From contig DUPK01000039.1 of NCBI GenBank assembly GCA_012838345.1, forward strand, positions 1 to 44,081: DNA of 44,081 bases, in the 5' to 3' direction. The position numbers were made by a program, and so were the translations under genes. Below, one piece after another: positions 26,425-34,835 of this stretch. The stretch comes from Clostridiales bacterium (GTDB lineage: Bacteria > Bacillota > Clostridia > Oscillospirales > Oscillospiraceae). Below the pieces are notes generated by a model, which was not told where the DNA came from, made no database searches, and saw only the letters and a list, made by a program, of their open reading frames with translations. The first letter of the stretch is position 1. Every line of letters starts with the position of its first letter.

Positions 26425-28476
26425 TTACGCTCTCAGTTTTCTGAGCAGCCTCGACGAGTTTAAATCGGTGCGCCTTTTGCCGCTGTGCACGGAGATCTTC
26501 ACGGCTGGCCCGCTCTCTATAAGCGAAATCAGCCCCAGCTCCGCGAAAATTCTAAGGCAGGCGTAAATCTTCGGCACGGGCATGGAAGGTAAAAGCGCCC
26601 CCAGTCCGTACAGAATGCTGCGAAGGTCGCCGCCGAAAAAGGAAAGTTCATCCGACAGCCCCTCTATAGTATTCCAGACTTCGGCGAAATTGCGCCTGTC
26701 CGGCAGAAAGAACTTCTTTTCCTCCTTGCCAAGCTGCGTGTCGAAGCTTTGCACAAGCTCCATCTCCCTGTCGCGCTGGGCGATGAGCTTTTCAGAGGGC
26801 TTGGCCTCGCGCAGCAGAAGCTGCACGCTGCGCGTGCCCCTAAATTCGTTTATCTGCGGGAAAAAGGCCACGTCCGCACAGTCGCCCTGCTTCAGCGCAA
26901 GGTCAAAGAGCGTCTTTGCGAAGAACACGCAGTCCAAAACGCAGCCGTTCTTCGAGAGCCTGAGCTTCAGGTGCTTGCCCCCGCTTATCGGGGTTATCTG
27001 CTCTATGAGGGATTCCCTGATGCAGAAAAGCGGCTGGGGGTTTCCGTTGCCCCAGGGCTCGAGCACCGAGAGGTCCTCGACGTTTTTAATGTTCAGAACT
27101 TTCGGTTCGTCTATTTCAAAGTTTATGTCAATCGTGGGGATGACGCCGACATCGGTGTTCTCAAGATAGTACTCACAAAAGTGCTTCTTGAACGCCTCAA
27201 ACTTCTCGCGCTTAATCGTAAGCCCCGCGGCGAGCGTGTGCCCGCCGAAGCCCTCGAGGTGCTCCTTTGACGCGTCGAGCGCCGAAAACAGGTCAAAGCC
27301 CCCGAAGCTGCGGCAGGAGCCGCGCCCGATATGGCCGTCGAAGCAGACTATAATGGTCGGAACCATATATCTTTCGCTGATGCGCGAGGCGACTATGCCC
27401 GCAACGCCCTGGTGCCAGGAATCGGAGCCGAGAATAATCGGCAGCCCCGAGGGGTATTCCGCGAGCATAGAGAGGGCTTCGGCCAGAATCCCCGCCTCAA
27501 GCTGCTGCCTGTCGCGGTTTAAATCGCAAAGCTCCTTGGCGAGAATGTCCGCCCTCTCCTTGCTCTTTGCGCACAGGAGCCTGAGCGCGGTGCCCGCCTT
27601 CCCCATCCTGCCCGCGGCGTTTAAGCGGGGCGCTATCATATAGCCTATCTTGTCCGCCGCAAGCTTATGTATCTCGCCGCCCGCCGCCTCCACAAGGCTT
27701 GCAAGTCCCGCGCGCTTTCCACTGTGCAGAACCTCCATGCCGCGGCGAATGAGCACGCGGTTTTCCGCCATCACCGGCATGACGTCCGCGAGAGTGCCCA
27801 CGGCGACGAGGTCGCCGTATGTACTTATAAGTTTTTCGTCGCTTTCCCTGTCCTCAAGAGCCGAGAGCAGCTTGAAGGCGACGCCGACACCCGCAAGCTG
27901 CGGGAAGGGGTAGCCGCAGTCCGGGCGTTTAGGGTCCACCACCGCGACGGCCTTGGGGATTTCGCCCGAGCACTCATGGTGGTCGGTGATTATCACGTCC
28001 ACGCCCAGCTCCCTGGCCAGTTCCACCTCTTTAATCGCCGTTATCCCGCAGTCCACCGTCACGATGAGCGTAGCGCCTTTTTCCGCTATGCCCCTTATCG
28101 CGTTTTCGTTGACGCCGTAGCCGTCGTCAAGCCTGTCCGGTATGTGAGCAATGCAGGGTACGCCTTTTTCGCTCAGGTACTCGTAGAGCATGCATGTTGC
28201 GGTGACGCCGTCCACGTCGTAGTCTCCGTAAACCGCGACCATCTCTTTGTTTTTTATCGCAAGGCGAAGCCTTTCGACCGCCTTATCCATGTCCTTCAGC
28301 AGAAAAGGGTCCAAAAGGGCATCCGCCCCGCTCCGCAGGAAGGCTTCCGCCGCCTCGGGCTCGCACAGCCCGCGGGAGCACAAAACGCCCGCCAGCAGCG
28401 GTGTAAAGCCGTGTGCAATTAGGTTTTGCACAGCCTCCTTTGCGCAGCCGATGACATTCCATCGCTTTATTTTCAT
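26425..28476 (-). CDS. recJ: Single-stranded-DNA-specific exonuclease RecJ
   Basis: The 683 residues have the DHH phosphoesterase motifs DYDVDGVTA and TDHHE, the DHHA1 domain (FGGFDLFSALDASKEHLEGFGGHTLAAG) and the OB-fold. The extra 100-residue C-terminal piece is usual in Firmicutes RecJ relative to the E. coli protein. It degrades 5' ssDNA ends in recombination and repair. It is the first gene of the minus-strand operon. The start has only a weak ribosome site. Confidence 0.95.
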   Translation of the reverse strand: MKIKRWNVIGCAKEAVQNLIAHGFTPLLAGVLCSRGLCEPEAAEAFLRSGADALLDPFLLKDMDKAVERLRLAIKNKEMVAVYGDYDVDGVTATCMLYEYLSEKGVPCIAHIPDRLDDGYGVNENAIRGIAEKGATLIVTVDCGITAIKEVELARELGVDVIITDHHECSGEIPKAVAVVDPKRPDCGYPFPQLAGVGVAFKLLSALEDRESDEKLISTYGDLVAVGTLADVMPVMAENRVLIRRGMEVLHSGKRAGLASLVEAAGGEIHKLAADKIGYMIAPRLNAAGRMGKAGTALRLLCAKSKERADILAKELCDLNRDRQQLEAGILAEALSMLAEYPSGLPIILGSDSWHQGVAGIVASRISERYMVPTIIVCFDGHIGRGSCRSFGGFDLFSALDASKEHLEGFGGHTLAAGLTIKREKFEAFKKHFCEYYLENTDVGVIPTIDINFEIDEPKVLNIKNVEDLSVLEPWGNGNPQPLFCIRESLIEQITPISGGKHLKLRLSKNGCVLDCVFFAKTLFDLALKQGDCADVAFFPQINEFRGTRSVQLLLREAKPSEKLIAQRDREMELVQSFDTQLGKEEKKFFLPDRRNFAEVWNTIEGLSDELSFFGGDLRSILYGLGALLPSMPVPKIYACLRIFAELGLISLIESGPAVKISVHSGKRRTDLNSSRLLRKLRA

Positions 28477-28685
28477 TAAACTTTCTCGCAGCCTCTCTGT
28501 ATTTTTTGTATTTTCCTTTCATTCTATCAAATAAGGCGGCGGATTTCAAATAAAATCTTGGCACATCATGAAGCGCTTAGCATTAGTCAATGCGGCCAAA
28601 ACCCCTTTGCCGCCCTCCGCTTTTGAGGCGGAGCTTAAGATAAAAAACGAAAGAGAGGACGAGCGCCAAACACTCTCCCTCCGAT
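28477..28685. other. Intergenic, no gene seen
   Basis: About 210 bases with the probable recJ promoter region. No RNA or gene could be supported. Confidence 0.4.
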
Positions 28686-28853
28686 TCAAACAGCGGAAGG
28701 CTGCGCGTGACGGCTTTGCAACGGGTTTCGCTTGTGCAGGATAATCTGTATGTACGGGCCGTGATCCTCGGGCAGATTTACATTGCCGTTTGCGCCGCAG
28801 CCGCAAAGGAGCAGGAAAAGGATTATCGCAGGAGCCATTCTTCGAAAAATCAT
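28686..28853 (-). CDS. Very small lipoprotein (55 residues)
   Basis: An ATG at 28853 follows AGGAGG by eight bases, the best ribosome site in this stretch. The product begins MIFRRMAPAIILFLLLCGCG, a signal peptide with an LLCGC lipobox, followed by about 36 residues with VNLPEDHGPYIQIILHKR. Too short for a catalytic protein. It may be a decayed larger lipoprotein, since the downstream 100 bases contain no second gene. An inverted repeat (28911-28936) and an A+T-rich stretch lie upstream and could be its promoter region. I do not recognise the family. Confidence 0.55.
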   Translation of the reverse strand: MIFRRMAPAIILFLLLCGCGANGNVNLPEDHGPYIQIILHKRNPLQSRHAQPSAV

Positions 28854-28910
28854 TGCGCCCGCCTCCTGCTATTTTATATTCATATATCGAATCTAAGCCG
28901 CATATAATAT

Positions 28911-28936
28911 TATATTGCGCCCCACGGCGCAATATA
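28911..28936. repeat. Inverted repeat upstream of the small lipoprotein
   Basis: TATATTGCGCC, four bases, GGCGCAATATA. A perfect 11-bp mirror. It could be an operator or a weak terminator; no T-run follows on either strand. Confidence 0.6.
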
Positions 28937-28973
28937 ACTGTTTTCCCTCTGATTTGCACTTATAATAAAATAT

Positions 28974-29000
28974 TAAAGGGGCGCATGCTGCGCCCCTTTA
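28974..29000 (-). terminator. Terminator overlapping the stop of the second DtxR gene
   Basis: TAAAGGGGCGCA, TGC, then the complement. On the minus strand it is followed by TAATATTTTATTA, and its first bases are the TAA stop at 29000-28998. Confidence 0.75.
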
Positions 29001-29366
29001 GCCCGACTGCTCTGCAAAGCTCTTAATCCTGTCGAAGGTCTCCTGGCTAATTACGTGCTCGATTCGGCAGGCGTCTTCCGCCGCGGTCTTCTCGTCCACA
29101 CCTATGGAGACAAGCCAGCCGGTAATCACCTTGTGGCGGTCGTACATATTCTTTGCTATTTTGTAGCCCTTGTCCGTCAGAGTAATGAGGCCGAGCTCGT
29201 CCATCTCGATGTAGCCGTTCTCGCGCAGGCGCTTCATCGCAACGCTGATGCTGGCCTTTGAAAACTGCAGCTCGTTTGCTATGTCTATCGAGCGCACGTT
29301 TGCGTTCTTCTGCTGAAGTATGAGAATGGTCTCCAGATAGTTCTCGGCGGATTCCTGTATTTTCAT
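28998..29366 (-). CDS. DtxR/MntR-family regulator, second copy
   Basis: The 122 residues begin at the ATG 29366, six bases after AGGTGG; the earlier in-frame start has no such site. The winged helix (AENYLETILILQQKNANVRSIDIANELQFSKASISVAMKRLR) and short metal/dimer domain (DRHKVITGWLV, CRIEHVISQETFDRIK) match MntR/IdeR-type repressors. It has no metal transporter next to it, so its targets are elsewhere. It is clearly a paralogue of the feo-linked regulator at 13.8 kb but diverged. Confidence 0.88.
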   Translation of the reverse strand: MKIQESAENYLETILILQQKNANVRSIDIANELQFSKASISVAMKRLRENGYIEMDELGLITLTDKGYKIAKNMYDRHKVITGWLVSIGVDEKTAAEDACRIEHVISQETFDRIKSFAEQSG

Positions 29367-29713
29367 CGTCTGCCACCTGCCTGTCAAATTTCTCTTATGA
29401 AGCTTGCTCTTTCAGTTTATAATAATAAGTGCAACGCGCACCCTGCGCGGGGCTGCGCATGCCGGCCAAAGTCTCCCGCCGGGCGCTGTGATAAGGCATA
29501 TAATACCCCTGCAGCTTTATTTTACAATAATACATTATAATATGCAAGAAAACGGGCACGGAAGCCCCGGGGCCAAAAACATATTGACATTCATAATAGA
29601 AATAATGTAGAATATGTTGCTATACTTAAGCCTTTTTGTATTAATTTTAAACCAAATTCAACAGACTGCGGCGGCATTTGCCGCTGTTGAGTATAAATTC
29701 AGGAGGTGTTCGC
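29367..29713. other. Intergenic region before rpmH
   Basis: About 350 bases with the rpmH promoter and leader, A+T-rich in its right half. I looked for a dnaA gene, a DnaA-box cluster (TTATCCACA) or another replication-origin sign and saw none. Confidence 0.5.
29584..29613 (+). promoter_or_regulatory. rpmH operon promoter
   Basis: TTGACA at 29584-29589, an 18-base spacer and TAGAAT at 29608-29613, about 100 bases before rpmH. Confidence 0.65.
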
Positions 29714-29848
29714 ATGCTTCGCACTTATCAGCCAAAGAGGCGCCAACGTCATAAGGTTCACGGTTTCCGCAAGAGAATGTCCACCAGAAACGGCCGCAAA
29801 GTCCTTGCACGCCGCCGCGCTAAGGGCCGCGCCAGACTTACCGTTTAA
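29714..29848 (+). CDS. rpmH: 50S ribosomal protein L34
   Basis: The 44 residues begin [20 protein letters not shown] and end [12 protein letters not shown], the complete basic L34 protein. AGGAGGTG precedes the ATG by a few bases. It opens the conserved rpmH-rnpA-yidD-yidC-khpB cluster, which is usually next to dnaA and the origin in bacteria. Confidence 0.97.
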   Translation: MLRTYQPKRRQRHKVHGFRKRMSTRNGRKVLARRRAKGRARLTV

Positions 29849-29860
29849 GAAGACGGGGTC

Positions 29861-30232
29861 GTGAATTTGAAATTTACCGAGTCGCTGAAAAATAACCATG
29901 AATTTCTGAGGTTATACAACAAGGGAAAGAGCGTATCTTCCCCGCTGCTGGTCGTATATTGCCGCAGGAACGGCAGGCGCGTGACCCGTCTGGGCATTAC
30001 GGTCGGAAAAAAAGTGGGCAAGGCGGTGGTGCGCAACAGGCTGCGGCGGCGTCTCCGCGAGAGCTACCGTATAAACGAGGATTTGTTTTCCCGGGGCTGG
30101 GACATTGTCGTGGTAGCCAGGGCAAAAAGCCGCGAGGCTTCCTTTGCGGAGCTGTGTTCCGATTTCCTTGCGCTCTCATCCCGACTGGGGCTCCTTTCCG
30201 CTCCCTCGAAAACAAAGGGTCTGCCTTTATGA
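29861..30232 (+). CDS. rnpA: Ribonuclease P protein component
   Basis: The 123 residues have the RNP box [16 protein letters not shown]. It helps the RNase P RNA cut tRNA 5' leaders. GTG at 29861 is two bases from GGGG; the TTG at 29867 (giving a KFTESLKN start, as in most relatives) is better spaced, so the real start may be 29867. The stop overlaps the yidD start (ATGA). Confidence 0.95.
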   Translation: MNLKFTESLKNNHEFLRLYNKGKSVSSPLLVVYCRRNGRRVTRLGITVGKKVGKAVVRNRLRRRLRESYRINEDLFSRGWDIVVVARAKSREASFAELCSDFLALSSRLGLLSAPSKTKGLPL

Positions 30233-30447
30233 CTAAGATGACGAAGATATTGATAGCGCTGGTAAATTTCTACAGAAAAAGAATCTCTCCCGCAAGGCCG
30301 TCATGCTGCCGCTTTTCTCCCACCTGCTCCGCCTACGCGCTGGAAGCGCTTGAGAAATACGGCGCCCTCAAGGGCTCATGGCTGGCCTTGAAGCGTATTT
30401 TGAAATGTCACCCTTTTCACAAGGGCGGCTATGATCCCGTACCATAG
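30229..30447 (+). CDS. yidD: Membrane protein insertion efficiency factor YidD
   Basis: The 72 residues show [28 protein letters not shown] and [15 protein letters not shown], the full YidD signature with its conserved cysteines. It overlaps rnpA by four bases. It assists YidC/Sec insertion of membrane proteins. Confidence 0.95.
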   Translation: MTKMTKILIALVNFYRKRISPARPSCCRFSPTCSAYALEALEKYGALKGSWLALKRILKCHPFHKGGYDPVP

Positions 30448-30488
30448 AATAAACCAAAACGCACGCTTATCGTGCAAGGGAGGCCGCA

Positions 30489-31868
30489 ATGTCTTTAGGT
30501 TCGTTAATATTAAAACCTTTTGCCTGGCTGCTGCTTACGCTTTACAACCTCGTAAACAACTACGGTCTTGCTCTTATATTGTTCTCGCTGGTGGTTAAAG
30601 TCGTACTGCTCTACTTCTCGGCAAAGAGCAAAAAGGGCATGATGAAGACCTCAAGGCTCCAGCCGAAAATAAAGGACCTTGAAAAACGGTATTCAGGCAA
30701 CAAGGCAAAGCTCAACGAAGAACTGCAGAAACTCTACAGGGAAAACGAGGTCAAGCCCATGAGCGGCTGCCTGTGGTCCCTGATACCTTTCCCCATACTC
30801 ATCGGTCTTTACAGCGTCATCCGTCTGCCGCTGACCCATCTCATGGGTCTGGGCCAGGCTCAGATAGACAAGGTCGCGAGTGTTCTTGCGGATTTGGGCT
30901 ACGAGGCCGCAAGCGGCGCCTACGGCCAGATAACCATGGCGCAGCAGATTTTCGACAACTTCGAGACCGTCAAGGCGGTGGTGCCGGAGGTCATAAGGCT
31001 GGACTTTTCCTTCCTCGGGCTGAACCTTGCCGCCACGCCCAGCATTAAGTTTATAACAGACCCTTCGGTCCCGTTTAACTGGCAGACCTTCGGGCTGTTC
31101 CTCATCCCCATTGTGTCGGCGGTATTCTCATGGCTGGCCTCAAAGGTTTCCACGAAAACCAGCGGCGCCGTAGCCCAGGCCGAAAACACAAAGGGCATGA
31201 TGCTCATGGCTCCGCTTATGTCTTTGTGGATTGGTTTCATAATGCCGGCAGGTCTCGGCATATACTGGTTAGCAAATAGCGTGTTCGAAATAATCCAGCA
31301 CCTCGTGCTCGGCTCCTACTTTAAAAAGAAGCTCGACGCCGAGGACGCCGTGCGCCTCGAGAGACAGCGCAGACTTGAAGAGGAGCGCGAGCGCAAGAGA
31401 GCCGAATACGAGCGCTTGAAGGCCCAAAACGCCACCACCCGCAACAAGAATACCAGCAAGAAGAAAATACAGAGGGTGGAGCGCGCGGAATCCGAAAAAA
31501 CAAAGCGCGCCACGACTACGGGCAAAAGCGGCGATGCGCCGCCTGTTGACCCCGAACGCCCCTACGCAAGAGGCAGGGCATACGACCCCGAGCGCTATGC
31601 CCGGGTAGAAACAGCAAAGCCCGAAGAGCCGAAGCTTTCGCCCGAAGAGGCGGCGGCTCTAGCTGAGGAAGAGGCAAGGCGCAGGGACGAGGAGGCCTTC
31701 GAGAAGTTCCTTGAAACCGGCGTAATCGACGAGGACTTAGTGGAAACGGAAGAAGCTGAGGAAACGGAAGCCGCCGGGGAGCAAGCTGAGGAACAGCTTG
31801 AGGAAAACCTCGGCGAGGAAAAACTGTCCGACGGCGAGGAAAGCGCCGGGGACCCCGATAACGAATAA
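30489..31868 (+). CDS. yidC: Membrane protein insertase YidC with long charged tail
   Basis: The first 280 residues are a Firmicutes-type YidC: a membrane helix at about 10-33, the AKSKKGMMKTSRLQPKIKDL hairpin, and further helices at about 95-115, 195-215 and 245-270 (MAPLMSLWIGFIMPAGLGIYW). There is no lipobox, unlike SpoIIIJ of Bacillus. Residues 285-459 form a non-membrane tail, first Arg/Lys-rich (coiled-coil like, ribosome-tail type), then very Glu-rich with PEEPKLSPEEAA and repeats of EEAEETEA. That tail is much longer than in the usual 260-290-residue proteins. It inserts membrane proteins, alone or with Sec, and lies between yidD and khpB as expected. Confidence 0.92.
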   Translation: MSLGSLILKPFAWLLLTLYNLVNNYGLALILFSLVVKVVLLYFSAKSKKGMMKTSRLQPKIKDLEKRYSGNKAKLNEELQKLYRENEVKPMSGCLWSLIPFPILIGLYSVIRLPLTHLMGLGQAQIDKVASVLADLGYEAASGAYGQITMAQQIFDNFETVKAVVPEVIRLDFSFLGLNLAATPSIKFITDPSVPFNWQTFGLFLIPIVSAVFSWLASKVSTKTSGAVAQAENTKGMMLMAPLMSLWIGFIMPAGLGIYWLANSVFEIIQHLVLGSYFKKKLDAEDAVRLERQRRLEEERERKRAEYERLKAQNATTRNKNTSKKKIQRVERAESEKTKRATTTGKSGDAPPVDPERPYARGRAYDPERYARVETAKPEEPKLSPEEAAALAEEEARRRDEEAFEKFLETGVIDEDLVETEEAEETEAAGEQAEEQLEENLGEEKLSDGEESAGDPDNE

Positions 31869-31879
31869 GGAGTGCCCTT

Positions 31880-32545
31880 ATGTATAAGTCGATAGAAACA
31901 ACAGGAAAAACTGAAGAGGAGGCAATAAACGCCGCGCTTGCCCTGTTGGGTCTTAAGCGTGACGAAATCTCGGTCGAGATTCTCGAGCGTGCAAAGCCCG
32001 GTTTCCTCGGTATCGGTTCCACTCCGGCAAAAATCAAAGTCTATTATAAGGCCGAGGACGAGGCGGTCGTCAGGACGAGAGAGTTTTTGGAGGGCCTTCT
32101 TGTCAGGATGGGCTCCGATGCAACGGTAGAGATTACTCCCAGGGACGACAATGCGCTTTACGTAAACCTCAAGGGCGATAACTTAGGCCCCCTCATAGGC
32201 CGCCGCGGTGAAACTCTCGATGCTATACAGCACCTTGCAAACTTTGCCGTAAACCGCTCGGGAGGCCCCCACATCAAAATAAGCATAGACGCCGAGGACT
32301 ACCGCCAAAAGCGCGAACAGTCCCTTGTGGCGCTCGCCAGAAAGGTCGCCGGGAAGGTTGTAAAATACCGCAGAAATATGACGCTGGAGCCCATGAACTC
32401 CTACGAAAGGCATGTAATCCACAGCTCCCTGCAGGATTTCGAGGGAGTGACAACTTATTCCGTTGGAACTGAACCTAACCGCCGCGTCGTCATAGCCTAC
32501 GGCAGGTCGAGGGCGGCACGGCAGGATTTCAGATCAAAGAGATAA
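31880..32545 (+). CDS. khpB: RNA-binding protein KhpB (Jag/SpoIIIJ-associated)
   Basis: The 221 residues have a Jag_N domain (ETTGKTEEEAINAALALLG, ERAKPGFLGIG), a KH domain (GPLIGRRGETLDAIQHLAN) and an R3H domain (MNSYERHVIHSSLQ, GTEPNRRVVI). It binds small RNAs and influences cell shape and division with KhpA in related bacteria. It starts 11 bases after yidC. Confidence 0.95.
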   Translation: MYKSIETTGKTEEEAINAALALLGLKRDEISVEILERAKPGFLGIGSTPAKIKVYYKAEDEAVVRTREFLEGLLVRMGSDATVEITPRDDNALYVNLKGDNLGPLIGRRGETLDAIQHLANFAVNRSGGPHIKISIDAEDYRQKREQSLVALARKVAGKVVKYRRNMTLEPMNSYERHVIHSSLQDFEGVTTYSVGTEPNRRVVIAYGRSRAARQDFRSKR

Positions 32546-32562
32546 GGGGAGGAGCACTGCAC

Positions 32563-32790
32563 ATGGTATTTGAAAAGGTTAGAGCCATTCTCGCCGAACA
32601 GCTCGACATTGACGAGGAGAAAATTACCGAAGATACCGATATTGTCGAAGATTTGGGCGCCGATTCGCTGGACGTCGTGGAACTGATGATGACGCTCGAG
32701 CAGGAGTTTGACCTCCTCATAACCGACGAGAAGGTCAGCGAGTTTCGCACAGTCGGCGACGTAGTCGACTATATCGAGTCGCTGATATAA
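32563..32790 (+). CDS. acpP: Acyl carrier protein
   Basis: The 75 residues have the GADSLD phosphopantetheine site (S35) and the acidic helix II of AcpP. It carries acyl chains for fatty acid synthesis. GGGGAGGAG precedes the ATG. Placed directly after khpB, 17 bases away, where many Firmicutes have mnmE-mnmG-rsmG; the fab genes are elsewhere. The terminator 32813-32839 closes the operon. Confidence 0.95.
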   Translation: MVFEKVRAILAEQLDIDEEKITEDTDIVEDLGADSLDVVELMMTLEQEFDLLITDEKVSEFRTVGDVVDYIESLI

Positions 32791-32812
32791 AAGCAAGGAC
32801 AAAACTGACCGG

Positions 32813-32850
32813 CACCCTGCGGGCTTAGCCCGCGGGGTGTCTTCTTTACT
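32813..32850 (+). terminator. Terminator of the rpmH-acpP operon
   Basis: CACCCTGCGGG and CCCGCGGGGTG (with one imperfection) around CTTAG, followed by TCTTCTTTACT. Confidence 0.75.
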
Positions 32851-32939
32851 CCGGCGCCGCTAAACCCAGCCGCAGCCGCACTTTGCCCTGTGATTTTCTT
32901 AAATTCTGTGCTATACTGGCGAAAAAGGACGGTGCTGGA

Positions 32940-33923
32940 ATGCTAAACTTAAGGTCAGGCAAATTGCTTCTTTTCTATATCAAAGAAAGGCTTGTTGCCC
33001 TCTTTCTGCTTTTGCTTGCGGGGCTTATCTTCGGCACCGTTTTTTACGCCTACTCGCTCACGCTTGAGCCGGTTCTGTACGCCGCGGCCCTCGCGCTTTT
33101 AATGCTCATTATAGCCGGTGCGCTCGATTTCCGCCGCTACCAGAAGCGCCACCGCGAGATAAGCGCGATGGCGGGGCGGATTGTTTTGGGCCTTGAAGGA
33201 CTTCCCGAGTACACGGCGCTCCTTGACCGCGACTACCGCGCCCTTCTCAAAGAGCTCCAGGAGGAGAATTCCCGCCTTGTCTCCGAGACCGACGCGGAAA
33301 AGAGCAGCATGTCCGAATACTACACGCTCTGGGCGCACCAGATTAAAACTCCCATAGCGGCTATGCATCTTCTCCTGCGCGAAAGCCCTTCGGAGAATGC
33401 AAACGAGATTTCGCTCGAGCTTTTCAAGATAGAGCAGTATGTCGAGGCCCTGCTCCAATATTTGCGGCTTGAGTCAATGTCCTCGGACCTTCTGCTCGCC
33501 GAATACTCAATTGAGGACATAGTGAAGCAGGCTCTTCGCAGATACGCAAAGATGTTCATAAGCCGCGGCATAACGCTCAGGCTCTCCGAGATAAGCCTGC
33601 GGAAGGTTACGGACGAAAAGTGGCTGTGCTTTGTTATCGAGCAGCTTCTCTCCAACGCCCTGAAGTACACCGCCGAGGGCTATATAGCAATTTACGAAGA
33701 AGGCAGGAGCCTCGTCATTGAGGACAGCGGTACCGGCATCGCGCCCGAGGACCTGCCGCGGATTTTCGAGCGCGGCTTTACAGGCTTGAGCGGTCGCATG
33801 GACAAAAAGTCCACCGGCATAGGGCTCTACCTAGTCGGCAGGATACTGAAGAAGCTCGGGCACTCCATCGAGGTGGAGAGCGAGCTTGGCAAGGGCACGC
33901 GCATGAAGATAATCTTCGAATGA
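32940..33923 (+). CDS. BceS-like sensor histidine kinase
   Basis: The 327 residues start at the ATG 32940, ten bases after AAGGAC. Two membrane helices (about 17-37 and 45-62) with almost no outer loop make it an intramembrane-sensing kinase. H133 in LWAHQIKTPIAAM is the phosphate site, followed by N-box LLSNALKY, G-box EDSGTGIAPEDLP and GIGLYLV. Such kinases are controlled by the neighbouring Bce-type transporter on contact with peptide antibiotics. The ABC transporter genes follow. No response regulator gene accompanies it here; a BceR-like one lies on the other strand at 38552-39223. Confidence 0.9.
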   Translation: MLNLRSGKLLLFYIKERLVALFLLLLAGLIFGTVFYAYSLTLEPVLYAAALALLMLIIAGALDFRRYQKRHREISAMAGRIVLGLEGLPEYTALLDRDYRALLKELQEENSRLVSETDAEKSSMSEYYTLWAHQIKTPIAAMHLLLRESPSENANEISLELFKIEQYVEALLQYLRLESMSSDLLLAEYSIEDIVKQALRRYAKMFISRGITLRLSEISLRKVTDEKWLCFVIEQLLSNALKYTAEGYIAIYEEGRSLVIEDSGTGIAPEDLPRIFERGFTGLSGRMDKKSTGIGLYLVGRILKKLGHSIEVESELGKGTRMKIIFE

Positions 33924-34070
33924 GGGCTATATTCTTTCAAAATTGTAAGGTTTGGGGGGAGAAATGTAAGCCAAAGTTATGGCGGAGCGTTTCTCCCCCT
34001 GTGTATAATAGGCGCAGTAAAACCACTTCCCGCACTGAGGCGGGAAAGACTGATTGCCTGGGAGGAACAT

Positions 34071-34835
34071 ATGACACTGCTTGAAGTGAAAAATCTAAAG
34101 AAAGTATACACCAGCCGCTTCGGCGGGACCAAGGTTCAGGCGCTGGCAAACGTGAGCTTTTCGGTCGAGGAGGGCGAGTACGTCGCGATTATGGGCGAGT
34201 CGGGCAGCGGCAAGACGACGCTCCTCAATATCATCGCCTCACTCGACAGGCCGACCAGCGGAGAGGTCTTGCTCAGGGGCAAGAGCATACTCGGCATAAA
34301 GGAGAGCGAGCTTGCCGAGTTCAGGCGCGACAACCTCGGCTTTGTTTTTCAGGACTTCAACCTGCTCGACACCTTCTCGGTCAGGGACAATATCTTTCTG
34401 CCGCTTGTGCTCGCGGGAAGGCCATACAGGGAGATGGAGGAAAGACTGAAACCCCTGGCCGAAAAGCTCGAGATAAGCGATATACTCAATAAATTCCCCT
34501 ACGAGATTTCAGGCGGACAGAAGCAGCGCACGGCGGTGGCGAGGGCGCTTATAACCAAGCCGCAAATCGTGCTCGCGGACGAGCCTACGGGCGCGCTCGA
34601 CTCAAAGGCCACGGACCAGCTTCTCAGAATATTCTCGGAGATTAACCGCGAGGGTCAGACTATCCTCATGGTCACGCACAGCTTGAAGGCTGCCAGCCAC
34701 GCCGGAAGAGTGCTCTTTATCAAGGACGGCGAGGTCTACCACCAGATATACCGCGGCGCCATGACTAACGAGGCGATGTACCAGAAAATATCCGACACGC
34801 TCACGGTGCTCACTACCGGGGGGTGTCAGGCTTGA
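34071..34835 (+). CDS. BceA-like ABC transporter ATP-binding protein
   Basis: The 254 residues have Walker A GESGSGKTT, the Q-loop FVFQDFNLL, signature ISGGQKQR, Walker B VLADEPTG and the H-loop MVTHS, with a C-terminal extension ending in DTLTVLTTGG. It is of the MacB/BceA type and drives BceB in antibiotic (bacitracin, lantibiotic) resistance. GGGAGG precedes the ATG. 147 bases separate it from the kinase gene, room for its own promoter, which BceR would be expected to regulate. Confidence 0.92.
   Translation: MTLLEVKNLKKVYTSRFGGTKVQALANVSFSVEEGEYVAIMGESGSGKTTLLNIIASLDRPTSGEVLLRGKSILGIKESELAEFRRDNLGFVFQDFNLLDTFSVRDNIFLPLVLAGRPYREMEERLKPLAEKLEISDILNKFPYEISGGQKQRTAVARALITKPQIVLADEPTGALDSKATDQLLRIFSEINREGQTILMVTHSLKAASHAGRVLFIKDGEVYHQIYRGAMTNEAMYQKISDTLTVLTTGGCQA

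Noticed and set aside
25131-26444. 437-codon open frame on the + strand
   Set aside because: Exactly antisense to rel, whose motifs are unmistakable. Long antisense frames are expected in G+C-rich DNA.
28546-28959. 137-codon minus-strand frame between recJ and the DtxR gene
   Set aside because: It overlaps the small lipoprotein gene in another frame, lacks a ribosome site, and its text is low-complexity basic and Ser-rich.
29388-29713. Possible replication origin upstream of rpmH
   Set aside because: The rpmH cluster often adjoins dnaA and oriC, but I found no cluster of TTATCCACA-like boxes and no dnaA or dnaN gene.
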